A stretch of 64,000 bases of DNA, from the NCBI GenBank assembly GCA_963691655.1, contig OY829330.1:5511800-5575799 (forward strand), read 5' to 3'. Source of the stretch: Toxonevra muliebris (lineage: Eukaryota; Arthropoda; Insecta; Diptera; Pallopteridae). This document shows, piece after piece, positions 24,330 through 36,116 of the stretch. The stretch's first letter is position 1, and each line of letters starts with the position of its first letter. Under the pieces are notes generated by a model. The model did not search any database. It had not been told where the DNA came from and was given only the letters and a program-made list of their open reading frames with translations. A program made the translations under genes and the position numbers.

Positions 24330-25060
24330 CAATCGGTACACGCAAAGAAAAAATTCGTTTCTGAGAAACGAAATTTTCACTAAACGAACTTCGTTCATGG
24401 AATGTTTTCATGATGAACGAACATTTATTTATCATAAACGACTGTATTCGGTTGCCATGAACGAACATTTATTCATCATAAACGGTTCAATTCTTTTACG
24501 ATGAACTAAAAACGTTTGCAATAAAATGCAATATTTCCCTGAAAAGTATAAAAAAGAAAGCAAAAACAATTTTCATATATACATAGGCATTTTATTGTTT
24601 TTTTTGTTTATATAAAATTTTCTGATTAAAAACTGGAAAAAGTGTATGAAATTTACATAAAATTATATTATTACAATTTTTGTATTATTTATTACTTATA
24701 AATCACACACTTTTATTTGTTTTTTATAAACACCACGCACTTTTTTATAGACAAAAAGAAATGTGATGAAATAATTTTAATGTACAATTAAAATTCTTCA
24801 ATAATGCGTTTACATAGATACTTCCCGTTATGTTGTGTGGAGTTTGAATGTAAGCGTCGCTGCTGCTTCTTTTTACGACGAGAGCGAGATGAGAGGAAAA
24901 CGAAAATGAAAAGAGAAGAGAGTTATGGACTTTCATTTAGCAGAAACGTTTTTTTCATTTGCCAGAAAAGAAAATTGCCTTAATTTTATCCTGAACGAAT
25001 TTTCGTTCATCATAAAATTATTAATCTTTTGCAGAAAACTTCCACATAGTTTTTCGTCGA
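24330..25060. repeat. AACGAA-rich degenerate repeats
   Basis: Motifs such as ATGAACGAACATTTATT occur twice within 24412-24477, each followed by CATAAACG. TTTTCGTTCATCATAAAATT is the inverted form at 24999. Two short palindromic pairs (GAACGAA and TTCGTTC) fall within 120 bases. It is probably the ends of a degraded inverted-repeat element. Confidence 0.45.
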
Positions 25061-25439
25061 CGCAGCCAATGCAGTTTGATAAACTGTTTTCCAGTCGTTC
25101 ATTCCGGGCATTGCCATGTATGTATTATGTAAGCATTTCCAAATTGCGACATTAGTTACAGAAACGATTCTTTTTGTAGTATTATTACCTCTCGCAAAAT
25201 AAATTGAAAGTAACGTAAAGCCAAGGAAAACAAAGAGAAATAGTTATTAAACCGAATTTCAATTAATAAATTTCTTGCACAACTCCAATTTAAACTGTTT
25301 ATTTCTTTCTATTTCAGTGACAAAGTGTGAGGAAAACTGGAGAAATATGCGGACTTACTTTATGAGATCGAAAAAGTGGGTCCTAGTGGTTGACCTGGGA
25401 AAACCCATATTGTTTAAATAATATGTTGTTATTCTTATT

Positions 25440-25745
25440 TTGACTTGTTGGAAGGAATCTTTTTTAATCCCTCTTCACAAATGTGGCTCAAAGTCTGATA
25501 TTTCAAACAATCGAGGTATAGCTGTTTGTTAAGTCTGCTATTTCCTTGAATCAGTAACAAACGTCTTAGAATTTTCGACTTCGGTATAACGGGGTTTTCT
25601 GACGGGCTTCAAACGGTTGTAATTTACATTGACTTTAGTAAGGCTTTTGACAAAGTAAATCATAATCTTTTAATAATGAAAGTTAACCAAACTGGCTTTC
25701 TGCAAACTCTTATTGACTTGATTAACCCTTTCACCCGGAAGTATT
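25440..25745 (+). pseudogene. LINE reverse transcriptase fragment (L4)
   Basis: Plus-strand frames give SFLIPLHKCGSKSDISNNRG then, after a shift, VIYIDFSKAFDKVNHNLL. Both are standard reverse transcriptase blocks of LINEs (the FxxDFSKAFDxVxH block is block 3). The flanking coding parts are missing. The family differs from L1/L2; a Jockey- or R1-like group is possible. Confidence 0.75.
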
Positions 25746-25914
25746 CTTTCAAAAATCTTTAATCTTATCATGGGACATCAGATTTCAATAAAGTTTCTCG
25801 GTGGGACATAATGGTTCAATATGATAGTATAACTTAGTTCTTTTTTCCTTTCCTCAATGGGCAAGTGTTTATCTATATTCAAAAGATCAGCTTTGGGTCG
25901 TTTAGTGGCTTTCC

Positions 25915-26300
25915 GCCTGTTCAACGAGCCCTTAACTTTTTGTACTTCGTCCACTTGCGCCGATTACGCTGCATATATAAAAAAATGGATAGCCTTTCAA
26001 GCATCAGTATTTTAAAGAAAACTTTTTTCCACCCTTTTGAAGAATTTCGATTGAAATCGTATATGGCTGCTCTCTGGTCGGTGAGATCAACGCCTCTGTC
26101 AGTCAAATTTCTTCCTTGTGCTATTCCTGGCATGTGACAGAGTTGGTATCTTCACCGGTATAAATATTTAGATAATATGTATAACCAGTCTTAGCGTCAC
26201 ACCGCAACCACATTTTCACTCCACATTTGATCGGTTTGCGGTTTGAATTTGGCAGCGAGATTCCACGTTACGTTTGCAAAATACAGCATTAAGCTCCCCC
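25915..26300 (-). pseudogene. piggyBac-like transposase fragment
   Basis: The upstream frame on the minus strand holds WLRCDAKTGYTYYLNIYTGE (about 26230-26165), which fits the DxKTGYxxxxxIYTG block of piggyBac-type (DDE_Tnp_1_7) proteins. A second frame has RGVDLTDQRAAIYDFNR then SKGWKKVFFKI (about 26100-26025), which fits the GVDxxDQ block and the WWKRVF-like helix. The N-terminal half and TTAA-flanked ends are not visible. Confidence 0.75.
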
Positions 26301-26484
26301 GCTTGATTACGGAGCTCAACGACAGAATATTCACTGACATTATCATAGTATGCAGCAAACAATATTAAACTTGGGGCATCCAAGACTTTGCGGTTAGTCA
26401 GAACTGTTATAGATTGGCTACAAAACTTAAATGTTGTGACTTAGCCATATTTTTCTATTACTTAATCTGTGTTAGCTGTGAATG

Positions 26485-26608
26485 CTTTTTTTTATTTTTT
26501 TTTTAAACTGCAAAAGAAGTATTCAAGAATACAACACAAGTTTTACGTCCATTGAACTATATCCTGTGTTCGCTTTTGCTATTCTTTTAATCTACCAGAT
26601 TTATTAAA
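26485..26608 (-). repeat. 3' end fragment of the L1/L2 LINE family (L3)
   Basis: On the minus strand it reads the same last ~100 bases as L1 and L2 (the words TAAATCTGGTAGATT and CAATGGACGTAAAACTTGTG) and then an A-rich tail, seen as a T-run at 26486-26504. It is a strongly 5'-truncated insertion. Confidence 0.8.
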
Positions 26609-27146
26609 AGTATTTTCTAAACTAAAAATTTATATTACATTTCAAAATAAACTTAAATTAAGTAATTAATTAAATTAAACACTTATATGTCCAAATGTGT
26701 ATTTACTTTTTATGACGGTGTATATGCCTTTCAACATAAATGGCTATTTCGCGATTTTGGTACTTTGTAAACTAACAAAAAAAGATAATAAAACGTTTGG
26801 AAAGTAAGCATAGCTTTTTTCTTTCATTTTAATTAAATAAAAATAATTATTTTAGTTTAATATCACAGTTTAGTTCAGTTTGCTAAAGTTTTCTCCCATT
26901 TTTTATACATTGGTACATATTTGTATAGCCGCAGTAGTTAGTTTTTAGATTAACGTTCATATAATATGCATAAAGTGAGTGAAATGAAAATAACTATTCT
27001 GGATATTCAAAATAATAGTCTTAGTAATTTATTTATGTAAAAATTATAATTACGTTAAAGAAAAAAGAAGAATATTTTATAAAAAACTTTGAAATTTAAA
27101 GTGGCGTATTCGAATAGCCGCACTCATATAAAAGTACATAAATTAA
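26609..27146. other. AT-rich stretch, possible 3' end of the Tc1-like element
   Basis: ATAGCCGCAGT (26928) and ATAGCCGCACT (27113) are near-repeats in the same orientation. No terminal inverted pair is clear. No gene is supported. Confidence 0.4.
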
Positions 27147-27527
27147 AAAAATATAAAAGTGGGAGTGTCCACCTTCTTTTAGGATAAACTCGAAAATTCT
27201 ATTTGCCATTGAAGCCACTAAGTTTTTCAATATTTCAGGCTCTAGCTCAGCTCAAACTTCTTTAATTCTAAATTTGAGCTGCGTAACAGTAGAGAAAATC
27301 ACATTTTGTAAGCCAGTGGTGCAAATGCGCTTAACTATTAAACCCCACAAATTCTCTATGGGGTTCAGGTCCGGACTAAAGTTGGGCCATTTCAGAAGTT
27401 GAATTCCATGCTGTTCAAACCAATGTAATGATGATTTGGCTACATGGATGGATGCATTATCTAATTGGAAAATCGCATCGGCGTCTATTTTGTTTTCCAA
27501 AAAAGTTATTAGGGCGTCTTCCAGCAT
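27147..27527 (-). pseudogene. Tc1-like (DD34E) transposase, C-terminal part
   Basis: The frame holds the second catalytic Asp in IFQLDNASIHVAKSS and the Glu in FSPDLNPIENLWGLI. The 34 residues between them give the DD34E spacing of Tc1-like elements. After FRIKEV a TGA interrupts, then ANRIFEFILKEGGHS continues to a natural-looking end near 27147. The N-terminal two thirds are absent. Confidence 0.85.
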
Positions 27528-27640
27528 CTCATTATTTTATTTACAGTTTCTCATTCTGCTGGTAATGATATAAGCCCAAAAAATTTCTGGGCAACTGGTG
27601 TTTTTATTTTCTTTAAAATCATGTGCATTAAAGAGTGAGC

Positions 27641-27720
27641 TTGTGTGGCTCAGTTGGTAAGCGCGTCGTTTAATATTCGCGATGTGAATTTTTCGGCCAC
27701 AGGTTCGAGCCTGGAAAAAG
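27641..27720 (+). repeat. tRNA-like sequence with boxes A and B
   Basis: TGGCTCAGTTGG (27646-27657) is a perfect box A and GGTTCGAGCCT (27702-27712) a good box B, at normal spacing. The acceptor arms do not pair, so I read it as a tRNA-derived pseudogene or SINE head rather than a working tRNA. An A-rich tail follows. Confidence 0.6.
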
Positions 27721-27965
27721 GCAACTCAAGAAAATAATAAAAATTATAAAACGATAATCTATGTATATATATAAAATATAGAGGCTGTTAAATGTTTAGT
27801 CCTAATAGGTTTCTATATTTCGCAACGGATTGTCAAGAAATTTCGTATGTAATTGCTTTGGACATTTGTCGAGTTAAGTTGATATTTATTTTAAGTTAAT
27901 TTCAAATAGTTTCCTTAATATGGATCGATATTTGGACCAAAGCAAAGTTTTTTAAAATATAGCTA

Positions 27966-29100
27966 CTTAATGCAAAATGCTGCTTAAACTATAAGAGGTA
28001 CATAAAAATTATGTATAGAAATTATAGATCTTATCGATTGCTAAAATAAAGTCAGCGGTGGCATACATCTAAAGTTAATAGTTTACCTGTAAAACGCATT
28101 TTTATATTAAAAATTTGTTCCCTTTACATTTGTTATTGTAAATATTTATGTTTTTCCTAGAATTAATAACAATGATTTTTATTTCATTTCCTTTCATTAC
28201 TCCTCCATATCGCTCCCTGTGATTTCCACCACACAAACACAAAACAATAGAATGCGAACGAGCTTTCGTTTTATATTCTTCATTTGCATGAATGTAACTA
28301 TATATTACTAATTTGATGATGTGTTCTGATAGCTGTGTGGATGAGAATGTTAAAGTGAAGGGTAAGGAAAGTGAGAGAAGTTGGGTAGGATGTATAGGGT
28401 TCGAATCCCACCAATGGTTAATCAATTTTTTTTCTTATATTTTTTTTTCTTTTTTGTTTTTCATTGGTGTGGTGTAGAAAAAGTAAATATATAACAAAAA
28501 TACCTACAAAGATAATATATACAATATGCAAATAAAATACTTTCATCACATAAATATAAAAACATAGTATGCTATCAATTTGGTCATGGAAAAATTGTTT
28601 ATACACAAATATTTATATATATCTCCTTCTTACTTGCTTAATGCAAAATGCTGCTTAAACTATAAGAGGTACATTAATATTATGTATGGAAAGATTATAG
28701 ATCTTATCGTTTGCTAAAGACAAAGGTGGCATATATCTAAAGTTAATAGTTTACCTGCAAAATGCATTTTTATATTAAAAATTCGTTCCCCTTACATTTG
28801 TTACTGTAAATATATGTATTTTTCCTAGAATTAAAGTAAAGATTTTTTTGTTTCGCTCCCTGTGATTTCCACCACACAAACACAAAGCAGAAAAGAGTGC
28901 GTATGAACTTTGCGTTTGAAATTCTTTTTCATTTGCATGAATGTAACTACATATTACTAATTTGACCACGGTATTTCATAGTGGTGTGTAGATGAGTTGG
29001 TTAGAAGAGGAAGTAGTGAAGTAGTGGGTGTAGGAAAGAATTTTTTAATAGTGGGTTCAAATCCCACTTGAAGCAGACCAAACAATTCTTTTTTTTCATA
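27966..29100. repeat. Tandem duplication, two units about 671 bases apart
   Basis: The units start CTTAATGCAAAATGCTGCTT at 27966 and 28637 and share over 400 bases by eye. Both end in a tRNA-like box B (28398-28408 GGTTCGAATCC; 29054-29064 GGTTCAAATCC) and a T-rich tract. The difference in the box region suggests they have been diverging for some time. Confidence 0.75.
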
Positions 29101-29179
29101 TTTTTTTTTTCGATGAGTGAGTTAAAAAGTGATTTTTTTTATACAAATAATTATTTTTTTTTTCATACTATCATATAAA

Positions 29180-30240
29180 ACTGTAACTTGATTTAATGGA
29201 CATATGCCCATCAATAACTCAGATAATTTCCAGGTATATGTCTCCACAACCAGAGATTTAGTACAAGGATGTGAATTGGCAATGTAATGCCGCAGGAGAA
29301 AGGTCTGTGAAATTGACCTCTTATATAATCTGAGTTTTAGCTATGGAATATCTCAGTATTCATTTGTGGCACGTCTACAAAAAACGTTATTTGCCAATGG
29401 CATTCTATGAAAAAATATGGATAGGCGTGGCCTTTTCCGTTCAACTCTAATGCTTTTATATATATTTCCAGAACCATTTACCCACGTTGGTTAACAAAAC
29501 CACGCCACAAAAAAAAAAAAAAAAAATGTGGTAAGGATTGAAAAAGACGGCGAGGAACTTTCCATATAGCCTGAATTTTCATTATTGTATATCTTAGAAA
29601 CTATTTGTAGTGCCGTACTAAGATTTGGAATGATAATAAAATTTGTCAATGGAATTTGGTGGGTAAAACATGGGTAGACTTGAGTTAGTGACTGTTCCAC
29701 CTCGGTTTTATAAGGTATATTTCCTAAATTATTTGTGGTTAGAGAGCTTTGTTTGCCAATGGAAAATGCTAGAAAAAAAATGAATGGAATAAATAAAATA
29801 TGCGTGACACCTCCCATGCAAAGGAAATGTTTGAAACTGTATACCTGAGAAACCATAGCAAAGACCACACTGGCAGTTTGTGTCTGAAGGCGTATGGTTT
29901 GTAGTAGTTATTGGGAAAGTGGGCACCTCTCATCCAAAGGAAATGCATGAAAAGGCATATATCGCTGCCTTAATTTGCTAAAGCCCTAACATAAAATTTT
30001 CCAATATCGAGTTTTTGATGGATTATGATAAAGCGTGTCCTCTTTTATCTATACCGAAAATTTTAGAGACCTACACCGAAAACTTGCGATCTTTTCTTTT
30101 AGTTTAAATTACAAATTCTCGAAACAGTACTCCAAATACAAAAATGTTTTTTGCTTCTCCTGTGAAATTTGAAAAATGCGTGTTAGGGCTTTAGCAAATT
30201 AAGGCAGCGATATGGGGAACCATAGTAAGGAAAGCAATGA
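29180..30240. repeat. Diverged relative of the interior of hAT element C
   Basis: Shared words with 16679-18482 include CCATATAGCCTGAAT (29562 and 17379) and stretches around AAAACTTGCGAT / AAAACTTACGAT (30079 and 18247). The GGAGC-rich ends of element C are not present here. No coding region. Confidence 0.6.
29959..30213. repeat. Perfect 33-base inverted repeat with a 189-base loop
   Basis: Positions 29959-29991 and 30181-30213 are exact reverse complements (core CTAAAGCCCTAACA and TGTTAGGGCTTTAG). This could be a very small recent inverted-repeat element or a local inversion event. No duplicated flank was found. Confidence 0.85.
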
Positions 30241-30605
30241 CAATTTAGTCGTAAAGGCTGTATGTTGACAGTTATTAGAGAGCCATAGTAAGAAAGATAA
30301 TGAAGGTTTGTATGTTAAGATGGGATGTTGATAGCAATAACTGAGAAGAATGTTGACACCATTGAACACGTGGAAGTGGAACTACTCATGTAAATGATAT
30401 AAATGATTAGTGCAATGATTCAATTTTGATCGGAGACTGACAATATCATATAGCTATATCTCTTGCAAAAATTTTAGTTGTTGTAATTTTCGCATTACCC
30501 CTACTTTACCAGGTCCGGACAGCGAAGCCCAGCTAGTAAATAATATAATAATAAAAAAATAATAAAAAAAATAAAAAATGAACAAAAATGGATATAACAT
30601 TATAA

Positions 30606-30720
30606 TTAAAAAAAAAAAAAAAAAATGTGGGATTTGAACCTTGGCACACACACAAGTGCTTGAGTGCTTACTGGCGGTTTAGACAACTAGTCTATGGCGT
30701 CATGAATTTTGTAAGGAACT
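30606..30720 (-). repeat. tRNA-like head followed by a T-run
   Basis: On the minus strand a box B, GGTTCAAATCC (30630-30640), is followed at once by CCACA and a long T-run (30609-30625 on the plus strand are A). Upstream is TAGACTAGTTGT, a weak box A. Most like a tRNA-derived SINE or pseudogene. Confidence 0.5.
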
Positions 30721-31382
30721 ATTTCGGAGTTTTGTTTTTCTATGTGATGCAAGCGATCTCATGCTCGTAATCGTGTCATCCTTTATTACTCCTTTTGGAG
30801 GCTAAAACGAGTACTCCATGCCCTAGGACATGCAATGTTAAAAAGGAGTACAAAATACAAGAGCTCTGGAGCAATAGGGAGTAATCGATTGCTCGCTTTG
30901 AAGCGCTCAATGATTACTCCTACGATCATCCAAAGTTCAACTGGGTTTATTCGTGGCAGAACTATTTGTTGGTATTAAACGTGTGGAGACCGACTATACC
31001 ATACAAGCAGAGAAGTCGCCGTAGCAAACACAGGCGTTTGATAGGTTTCGCATTCGGTTAGTTAGATTGGATTAAAATTAAATATTTTTTAAAATACCAA
31101 AACAATACAAAATTACAAGTAATAAAGAATCTAGGTTTCAATAAATGTATAAAGGTATAAATGTATATATGTATAAATGTATTAGAAAGGCAACACTTTT
31201 TTTATCCATGTAAATATTATTTATTTATTATAAAATCACTTACTTACTTCAATAAAAATAAATTGTTTCTTATTTTTATTGCATGCAGTTAAGGCAAATC
31301 TCTTTGCGATGCTTTTAAAAAGTAGTGGGGTGGCTGGTCACCTCTGTTGCCTTTCTAAGGTTAAATGCGGAAAGCACTTATC

Positions 31383-31456
31383 GTCGCTTGAGAATTGATT
31401 TGGCGTATTTATGTACAAATTCATATACCTATACGCCAAATCAATTCTCAGGCGAC
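31383..31456. repeat. Stem-loop inside family E
   Basis: GAGAATTGATTTGGCGTAT and its complement ATACGCCAAATCAATTCTC form a stem of about 25 pairs around a loop of about 22 bases. The equivalent in E2 is 43187-43255, where the outer pairs are kept and the inner ones have drifted. Confidence 0.75.
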
Positions 31457-31635
31457 GTTATGTAAAATTTTCACATCTAAAGCGCGGTTCACGCCAAATT
31501 GGCACGCTTTGTTGTGGTCACCACGTCGCCCCTAGTCATAAGTACAACAAATTTTTTACTGGGATTTGTTTACAATACCGTTACCGTTAGCTGATAAATT
31601 TTTCATATTAATTGATCGCAAGTTGGTGATTGTGA

Positions 31636-32582
31636 ATGGAAGCTGCAAATAGAAAATTGATTGTGAACAAATTTATTGAAAATCCGTCGTGATCTGGTTC
31701 AAAGATTGCGAAAGTGTTAAATATCTCCAAAAGAACGTTATGTAGAGTTATAAAACGATATAAAGAAATTCTTAGTGTTGAAAGAGCTAAAAAAGTTGTG
31801 AACAAAACGGGAACCACCAAAAGCAATCCCGGCAATATCGGATAGCGATCGTGCCAAAAAATTCAATACCAGCAAAAGTACTGCTAGACGAATACGCATA
31901 AAAGCTGGGCTAAAGTGCTATCGTGCTATAAAATATCCAAATAGAACAGACATCTTTATAATAATGTTTTGACCAAATTCAATGGATGCATTATTGTAGA
32001 TGACGAATCATACGTAAAATTTGATCTTAAACAGCTTCCAGGTCAAAAGTTTTATATGGCAACGAATCGTGGTAATGTACCCTCAAAATTAAAAAGAAGT
32101 ACATAGAAATGGATAAATTTGCAAAGAAAGCAATGGTGTGGCAAGCTATTTGCAGCTGTGGTCTCAAATCCAGGGCATTTGTGACATCCTCTTCTATGAC
32201 GTCTGATATTTACATCAAATAGTGCCTTTCGAAACGACTATTGCCATTTGTTCGTCACCACCATTCGCCAGTGAAGTTTTGGCCTGATTTAGCCAGTTGC
32301 CACTACTCTAAGAAAACCATGGATTGGTATCAGACAAATAAAGTAGATGTAGTGCCCAAATATATGAATCCACCCAATTGCCTCCAGCTTAGACCGATCG
32401 AAAAATACTGGGCTATTACAAAATATAAGTTGAAGAAAAATGCAGGTATTGTCAAAAATGTGAATTCAATGTTACTAAAATGGAACCAAATAGCCGCAAA
32501 AGTATCCAGAGCGGATGTTCAAAGGTTAATGGGGTCCATTAAAAGGAATACCCGGAACTTTTTGCACAACAAAGAAATTTAA
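31636..32582 (+). pseudogene. DD37E Tc1/mariner transposase, broken
   Basis: It starts MEAANRKLIVNKFIENP and has an early stop, then a helix-turn-helix (AKVLNISKRTLCRVIKRY). The first Asp lies in CIIVDDESYVKFD (about 31990) and the second in FWPDLASCHYS; the Glu in LRPIEKYW follows after 37 residues. Several stops and frameshifts occur between 31680 and 32240. The last 113 codons (32241-32582) are open. A second remnant of this type lies at 60640-60900. DD37E groups are known from mosquitoes and other insects. Confidence 0.85.
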
Positions 32583-32631
32583 ATCTTTTAATATTATAGT
32601 ATTAACACAATATTAAATTTATCATTTAATG

Positions 32632-34007
32632 TAGGGATGTGCACTTCAGTTGCCCTCTGCCGACGTCGTGTGTAAGAAAGTGCTAGAAGCGGGGTGTAAA
32701 TTTAAAGATGAGCGGTGGTGGTTTTATTGTGTGTACACATACACATTATTGTTGTTGTTGTTTTGCCAAAAGCACACATAAATGTGCATGTATATGTGCA
32801 AAAAACTAACATAAGGAAGAGAGTACACCAGTGGCGGATACAAAAAAAATGTTCTGGGGGGATCATAAATATTAAAAATTTTCCATATATTTAGAATTTT
32901 TATTTCAGATATTACTATTTTATGTATTTGAAAATTTTTCGGGGGAGGGGCGGGGGGAGTGGGAAATAGCCCCATTTAGCCCCTTGCAACTGCCACTGGC
33001 CTAAACAATTGTGAAGCAGAGTGTACAGGTTATATTAAAATAACCCGCATTCTTCTTTTAAATTTACCGACCAAAAATGTCCCATTTACACATTTATATT
33101 ACCTTTAGCAAACGTAAATCAGCTTTCAATTTATAAAACATATCGCGTGAGATAGAAAAAAAAACAATTAAAAAAACAAAAATAGCTCGAATAACTATAA
33201 ATTGTTAACTTGGCCACATTAATGTGGAGAGTGAGTGAATATAACTGAGAGCGCCCTGGCTACTGCCAGAACGCCGAAGAAATGTGAGCATTGGCGGTAG
33301 GAATGCCAACTTATAAGGAATTCCTCGAATTGTTGGGAATCGACTTCAATTTTAGTTAGTTGTAGGGAATTGGGGAGTGAGATCGTTTTAGTGGGCGACA
33401 GAAAATTTTAATTTTTTGTCAATTTGTAGATATGAAAAGTATATATTTTTTGTGTTATTAATTTTTTATTTTTATAAAAGTATTTGCATACATTACATAC
33501 ATGCATAAAAGTTGTAATCGTAAAAAAAAATATTATTTACTTTTTGTGTTAATTATTAATTTGATCTAAAATATAGAGTTGGCATTCCTGATCAGCACGC
33601 AGCAGTGCGTTTGCTGCTTCCCTTTTTTCGATCTCTCAAAGTAACAACCAAGCAGGAAAATTACATATGCATTCAATAATATAATTAAAAAGTTCCACAA
33701 TACAAAGATAATTGAAAAATTCTTTCTTTTCCTGGTAACGCAATTACTAGGTTTATGAAATCAATCCAAAAAACATGAGTAAAGTACAGCTAAGTACGAA
33801 GTTTTCTTATGCATTCACGTTCATACTCTCTACAGGGACGAAATCAATAAATTCATATACTTATACATACACAAAAGAAATCACATTTGTTCTCTCATAC
33901 TAGTTACTCTTCCCCTTAGCACAGCGTTACCCCTCGTCTAGCCCTTATGAGTATAGCATCAGCTCATATGTGTTTATTGCCCATATGTGTCGAAGTGCAC
34001 ATCGCTA
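32632..34007. mobile_element. Non-autonomous hAT with exact 8-bp duplication
   Basis: ATTTAATG is present at 32624-32631 and 34008-34015. The ends are TAGGGATGTGCACTTC and, on the other strand, TAGCGATGTGCACTTC (15 of 16 match). 1376 bases. No transposase frame. It sits in the 3' non-coding part of the DD37E element. Confidence 0.93.
32829..32998. mobile_element. Small hAT-like MITE (170 bp) inside the hAT
   Basis: The ends CAGTGGCGGATAC and (other strand) CAGTGGCAGTTGC share the first 8 bases apart from one. Flanks GAGTACAC and GCCTAAAC match at 5 of 8. It has a G-rich tract near the right end. Supported by end structure only. Confidence 0.5.
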
Positions 34008-34503
34008 ATTTAATGCATTATTTGTTATTCTGAGTGTTCTGGTTAAAAAGATACAGCAACTTTCATGCGTGCCAATTTTGCGTGAACTGCGCTTTAATAA
34101 AATTTCAAATCAACAGGAAGAAAAACTTAAAGCGCGGAAAAAAAGATGCAATTTCAGCTGCGTATATGCGAGCATATAGTGTCCGATGCATTGAGTAAAC
34201 GAAATATAATGCAACTAGAACACATCAGCCCTATATAAATATATGCGATATGGAATAAAAACTTGAATTTGCAATGATGCAAGACCATTTGCAATTTATA
34301 GTGAATTGGGTTATTATATATAAAAGATAATGAAGATTATCTTTTTAAGTTACCATTATAAATTTTTAAGTTTATAAAAGAATTGTTTTAATTTGAATTA
34401 TTTACCTAAGCATATAGAATATACATCAAATCCCTATATATGGCTATACAAATGTGAGCTTATGTATATGGCATTCAGTTGGCTTGACTGTTTACACACC
34501 AAA

Positions 34504-34929
34504 TATCACGCTCTCCAACCTCAGCACTGATTTTTGTGGTTTTTACACCTATCATACCCCCACTCACAATTACTGAAAAAAAATCTCAGATAAGAATTAT
34601 TGTGAACTTTTGATGGATTTTTTACTCTACCAACTAGACTATATTTGTTATCTATAGTAATAATTTCCGATTTCGTAAGTACGTGGAATTAACACACCGT
34701 GGAATTAGGACACGTGAACTTAATTTTGGGTTGTAGAATTTAGTGGTAAGCTCCGTTTCTAAACATTAGGTCAAAATCAAGAGATATCTCATTTTTAAGT
34801 TTGTATAGTTTTTCAAGCGATATTTTGATTATATTTTAAGGAAAAGACATTGAAATCTCTATTGAAATGACTTAATTTATTGTTTATTTGTCGAGACTCA
34901 ACTTTAACAATTGTGGCTGTCTCGGAAAC
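34504..34929. other. Intronic stretch without recognised features
   Basis: AT-rich, short frames only. It lies between family E copy 3 and LINE copy L2. Confidence 0.45.
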
Positions 34930-34965
34930 GAATAGAGATAATCAAATGATGATGGTTCAAGCCGC

Positions 34966-35292
34966 TTGTGGTCTCAACTGCTGTGGTATCTGCTGGTTTC
35001 CCTAAATGAGTCGGGTATCTACACACAGGCCTATGCCGATGACGTTGCCTGCTTAATCACGGGCCAATCGGTCGGGTATGTTTGTAGGAAGGCCCAAACT
35101 GCTCTGAATATGATTGACTCTTGGTGTTGCTCAAATGGGCTATGGGTTAACCCTATTAAAACTGGTGTTATTCTTTTCACCAGGAGAAGGAAAATTGATG
35201 GTCTTGTTTTACCAAAACTCAAAAAAATCACTATTCAGCTATCCCAAGAAGTAAAATATCTAGGAGTCATTCTAGATACGTTCTCATGTTAA
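34966..35292 (+). pseudogene. LINE reverse transcriptase, catalytic block
   Basis: The frame carries QAYADDVACLITG, with the YADD active-site motif, then KTGVILFTRRRKIDG and VKYLGVILD, the standard blocks after it. A stop follows at once (SC*). The next frame picks up thumb sequence (KAIFGKTWCLSPYKVLWLYK, 35330). It is not a full enzyme: the fingers and part of the palm are missing. Confidence 0.85.
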
Positions 35293-35780
35293 GCTAAAGG
35301 TATCCAAGGCATTGGCAGCTTTTTGTCAATGTAAGGCAATTTTTGGCAAAACATGGTGCTTATCACCTTATAAAGTCTTATGGCTTTATAAGGCTATGAT
35401 TCGACCCATCATCACCTATGCATCCATAGTCTGGTGGAACAGACTTAATGTTGACAGCGTTAGGAAAGCTCTTGCCAGACTTCAAAGGGCTGTGACCATT
35501 TGTTGTACGGGAGTTTTTCCTACAACACCTGGCCCATCCTAGAAAGCATTGCTCAACTTGCCACCCCTTGATATTTTTGTTAAAGGAGAGGCTGTCATAG
35601 CCATCTGTAGGCTTAAACGCAATGGGTATTGGTATATCTCCCTTGGTGGGATATTGGTGAAATTGTTGAAGGTACTGATATGGACCTAACAGTTTTATCA
35701 ACGCCATCCGACACAATGCCAACAATTCCAGTTTTAAAACAGCGTTATACAATACAAGTCCAGAGGCCCAAACTTGGTTT

Positions 35781-36116
35781 TTGCCGGGACCTGGGCCGGG
35801 AGTTGATTGTAAGCGTATTTTCACTGACGGCTCCAGAACAGAATTCGGTTCGGGTTCTGGGGTCTTCATTGAAAATAATGGAGTGCACCTTCACTTTTCC
35901 CTTGGGTTGTATACTTCTGTTTTTCAAGCAGAAATTTTTGCAATCATCAAGGCAATGGACTATGTTATTGATAATGGTTGGAGAGAAAGGGTTGCGCTTA
36001 AATCCTTGCTTAATCCTCTTACCACGTCTAAACTGGTTATGCATTGTAAATCCAGGCTTGATTGTGTTGGAAAATACAATATGGGTTCCTGGACACTCAG
36101 AATTTTCAGGAAATGA
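35781..36116 (+). pseudogene. LINE RNase H domain of copy L2
   Basis: KRIFTDGSRTEFGSGSGVFI keeps the first Asp lost in L1. Glu is in VFQAEIFAII. The block with the third acidic residue (FSDSHAAL in L1) is deleted at about 35990, so this copy is inactive for a different reason. A further frame has WVPGHSEFSGNES-like residues at about 36080. Confidence 0.75.

Larger units (their letters stand above)
31480..34094 (+). mobile_element. Tc1/mariner element with DD37E transposase, split by a hAT
   Basis: Inverted ends of about 28 bases with two mismatches (AAGCGCGGTTCACGCC from 31480; AAGCGCAGTTCACGCA on the other strand ending 34094). TA stands on both sides (31478-31479 and 34095-34096), and the empty site is seen in E2. 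Less the hAT, the element is about 1.2 kb, the usual size for the family. Confidence 0.92.
30946..34503 (+). repeat. Family E copy 3, carrying three nested insertions
   Basis: Left homology to E2 begins near 30946 (TTTATTCGTGGCAG), so the 5' end is lost. The right end TGTTTACACACCAAA is at 34489-34503. The copy is split at 31480-34094 by a DD37E element that itself carries a hAT. The uninterrupted site is seen in E2 at about 43270. Confidence 0.8.

Noticed and set aside
27641..27720. Functional tRNA gene
   Set aside because: Boxes A and B are good, but the acceptor arms do not pair and no clean cloverleaf forms.
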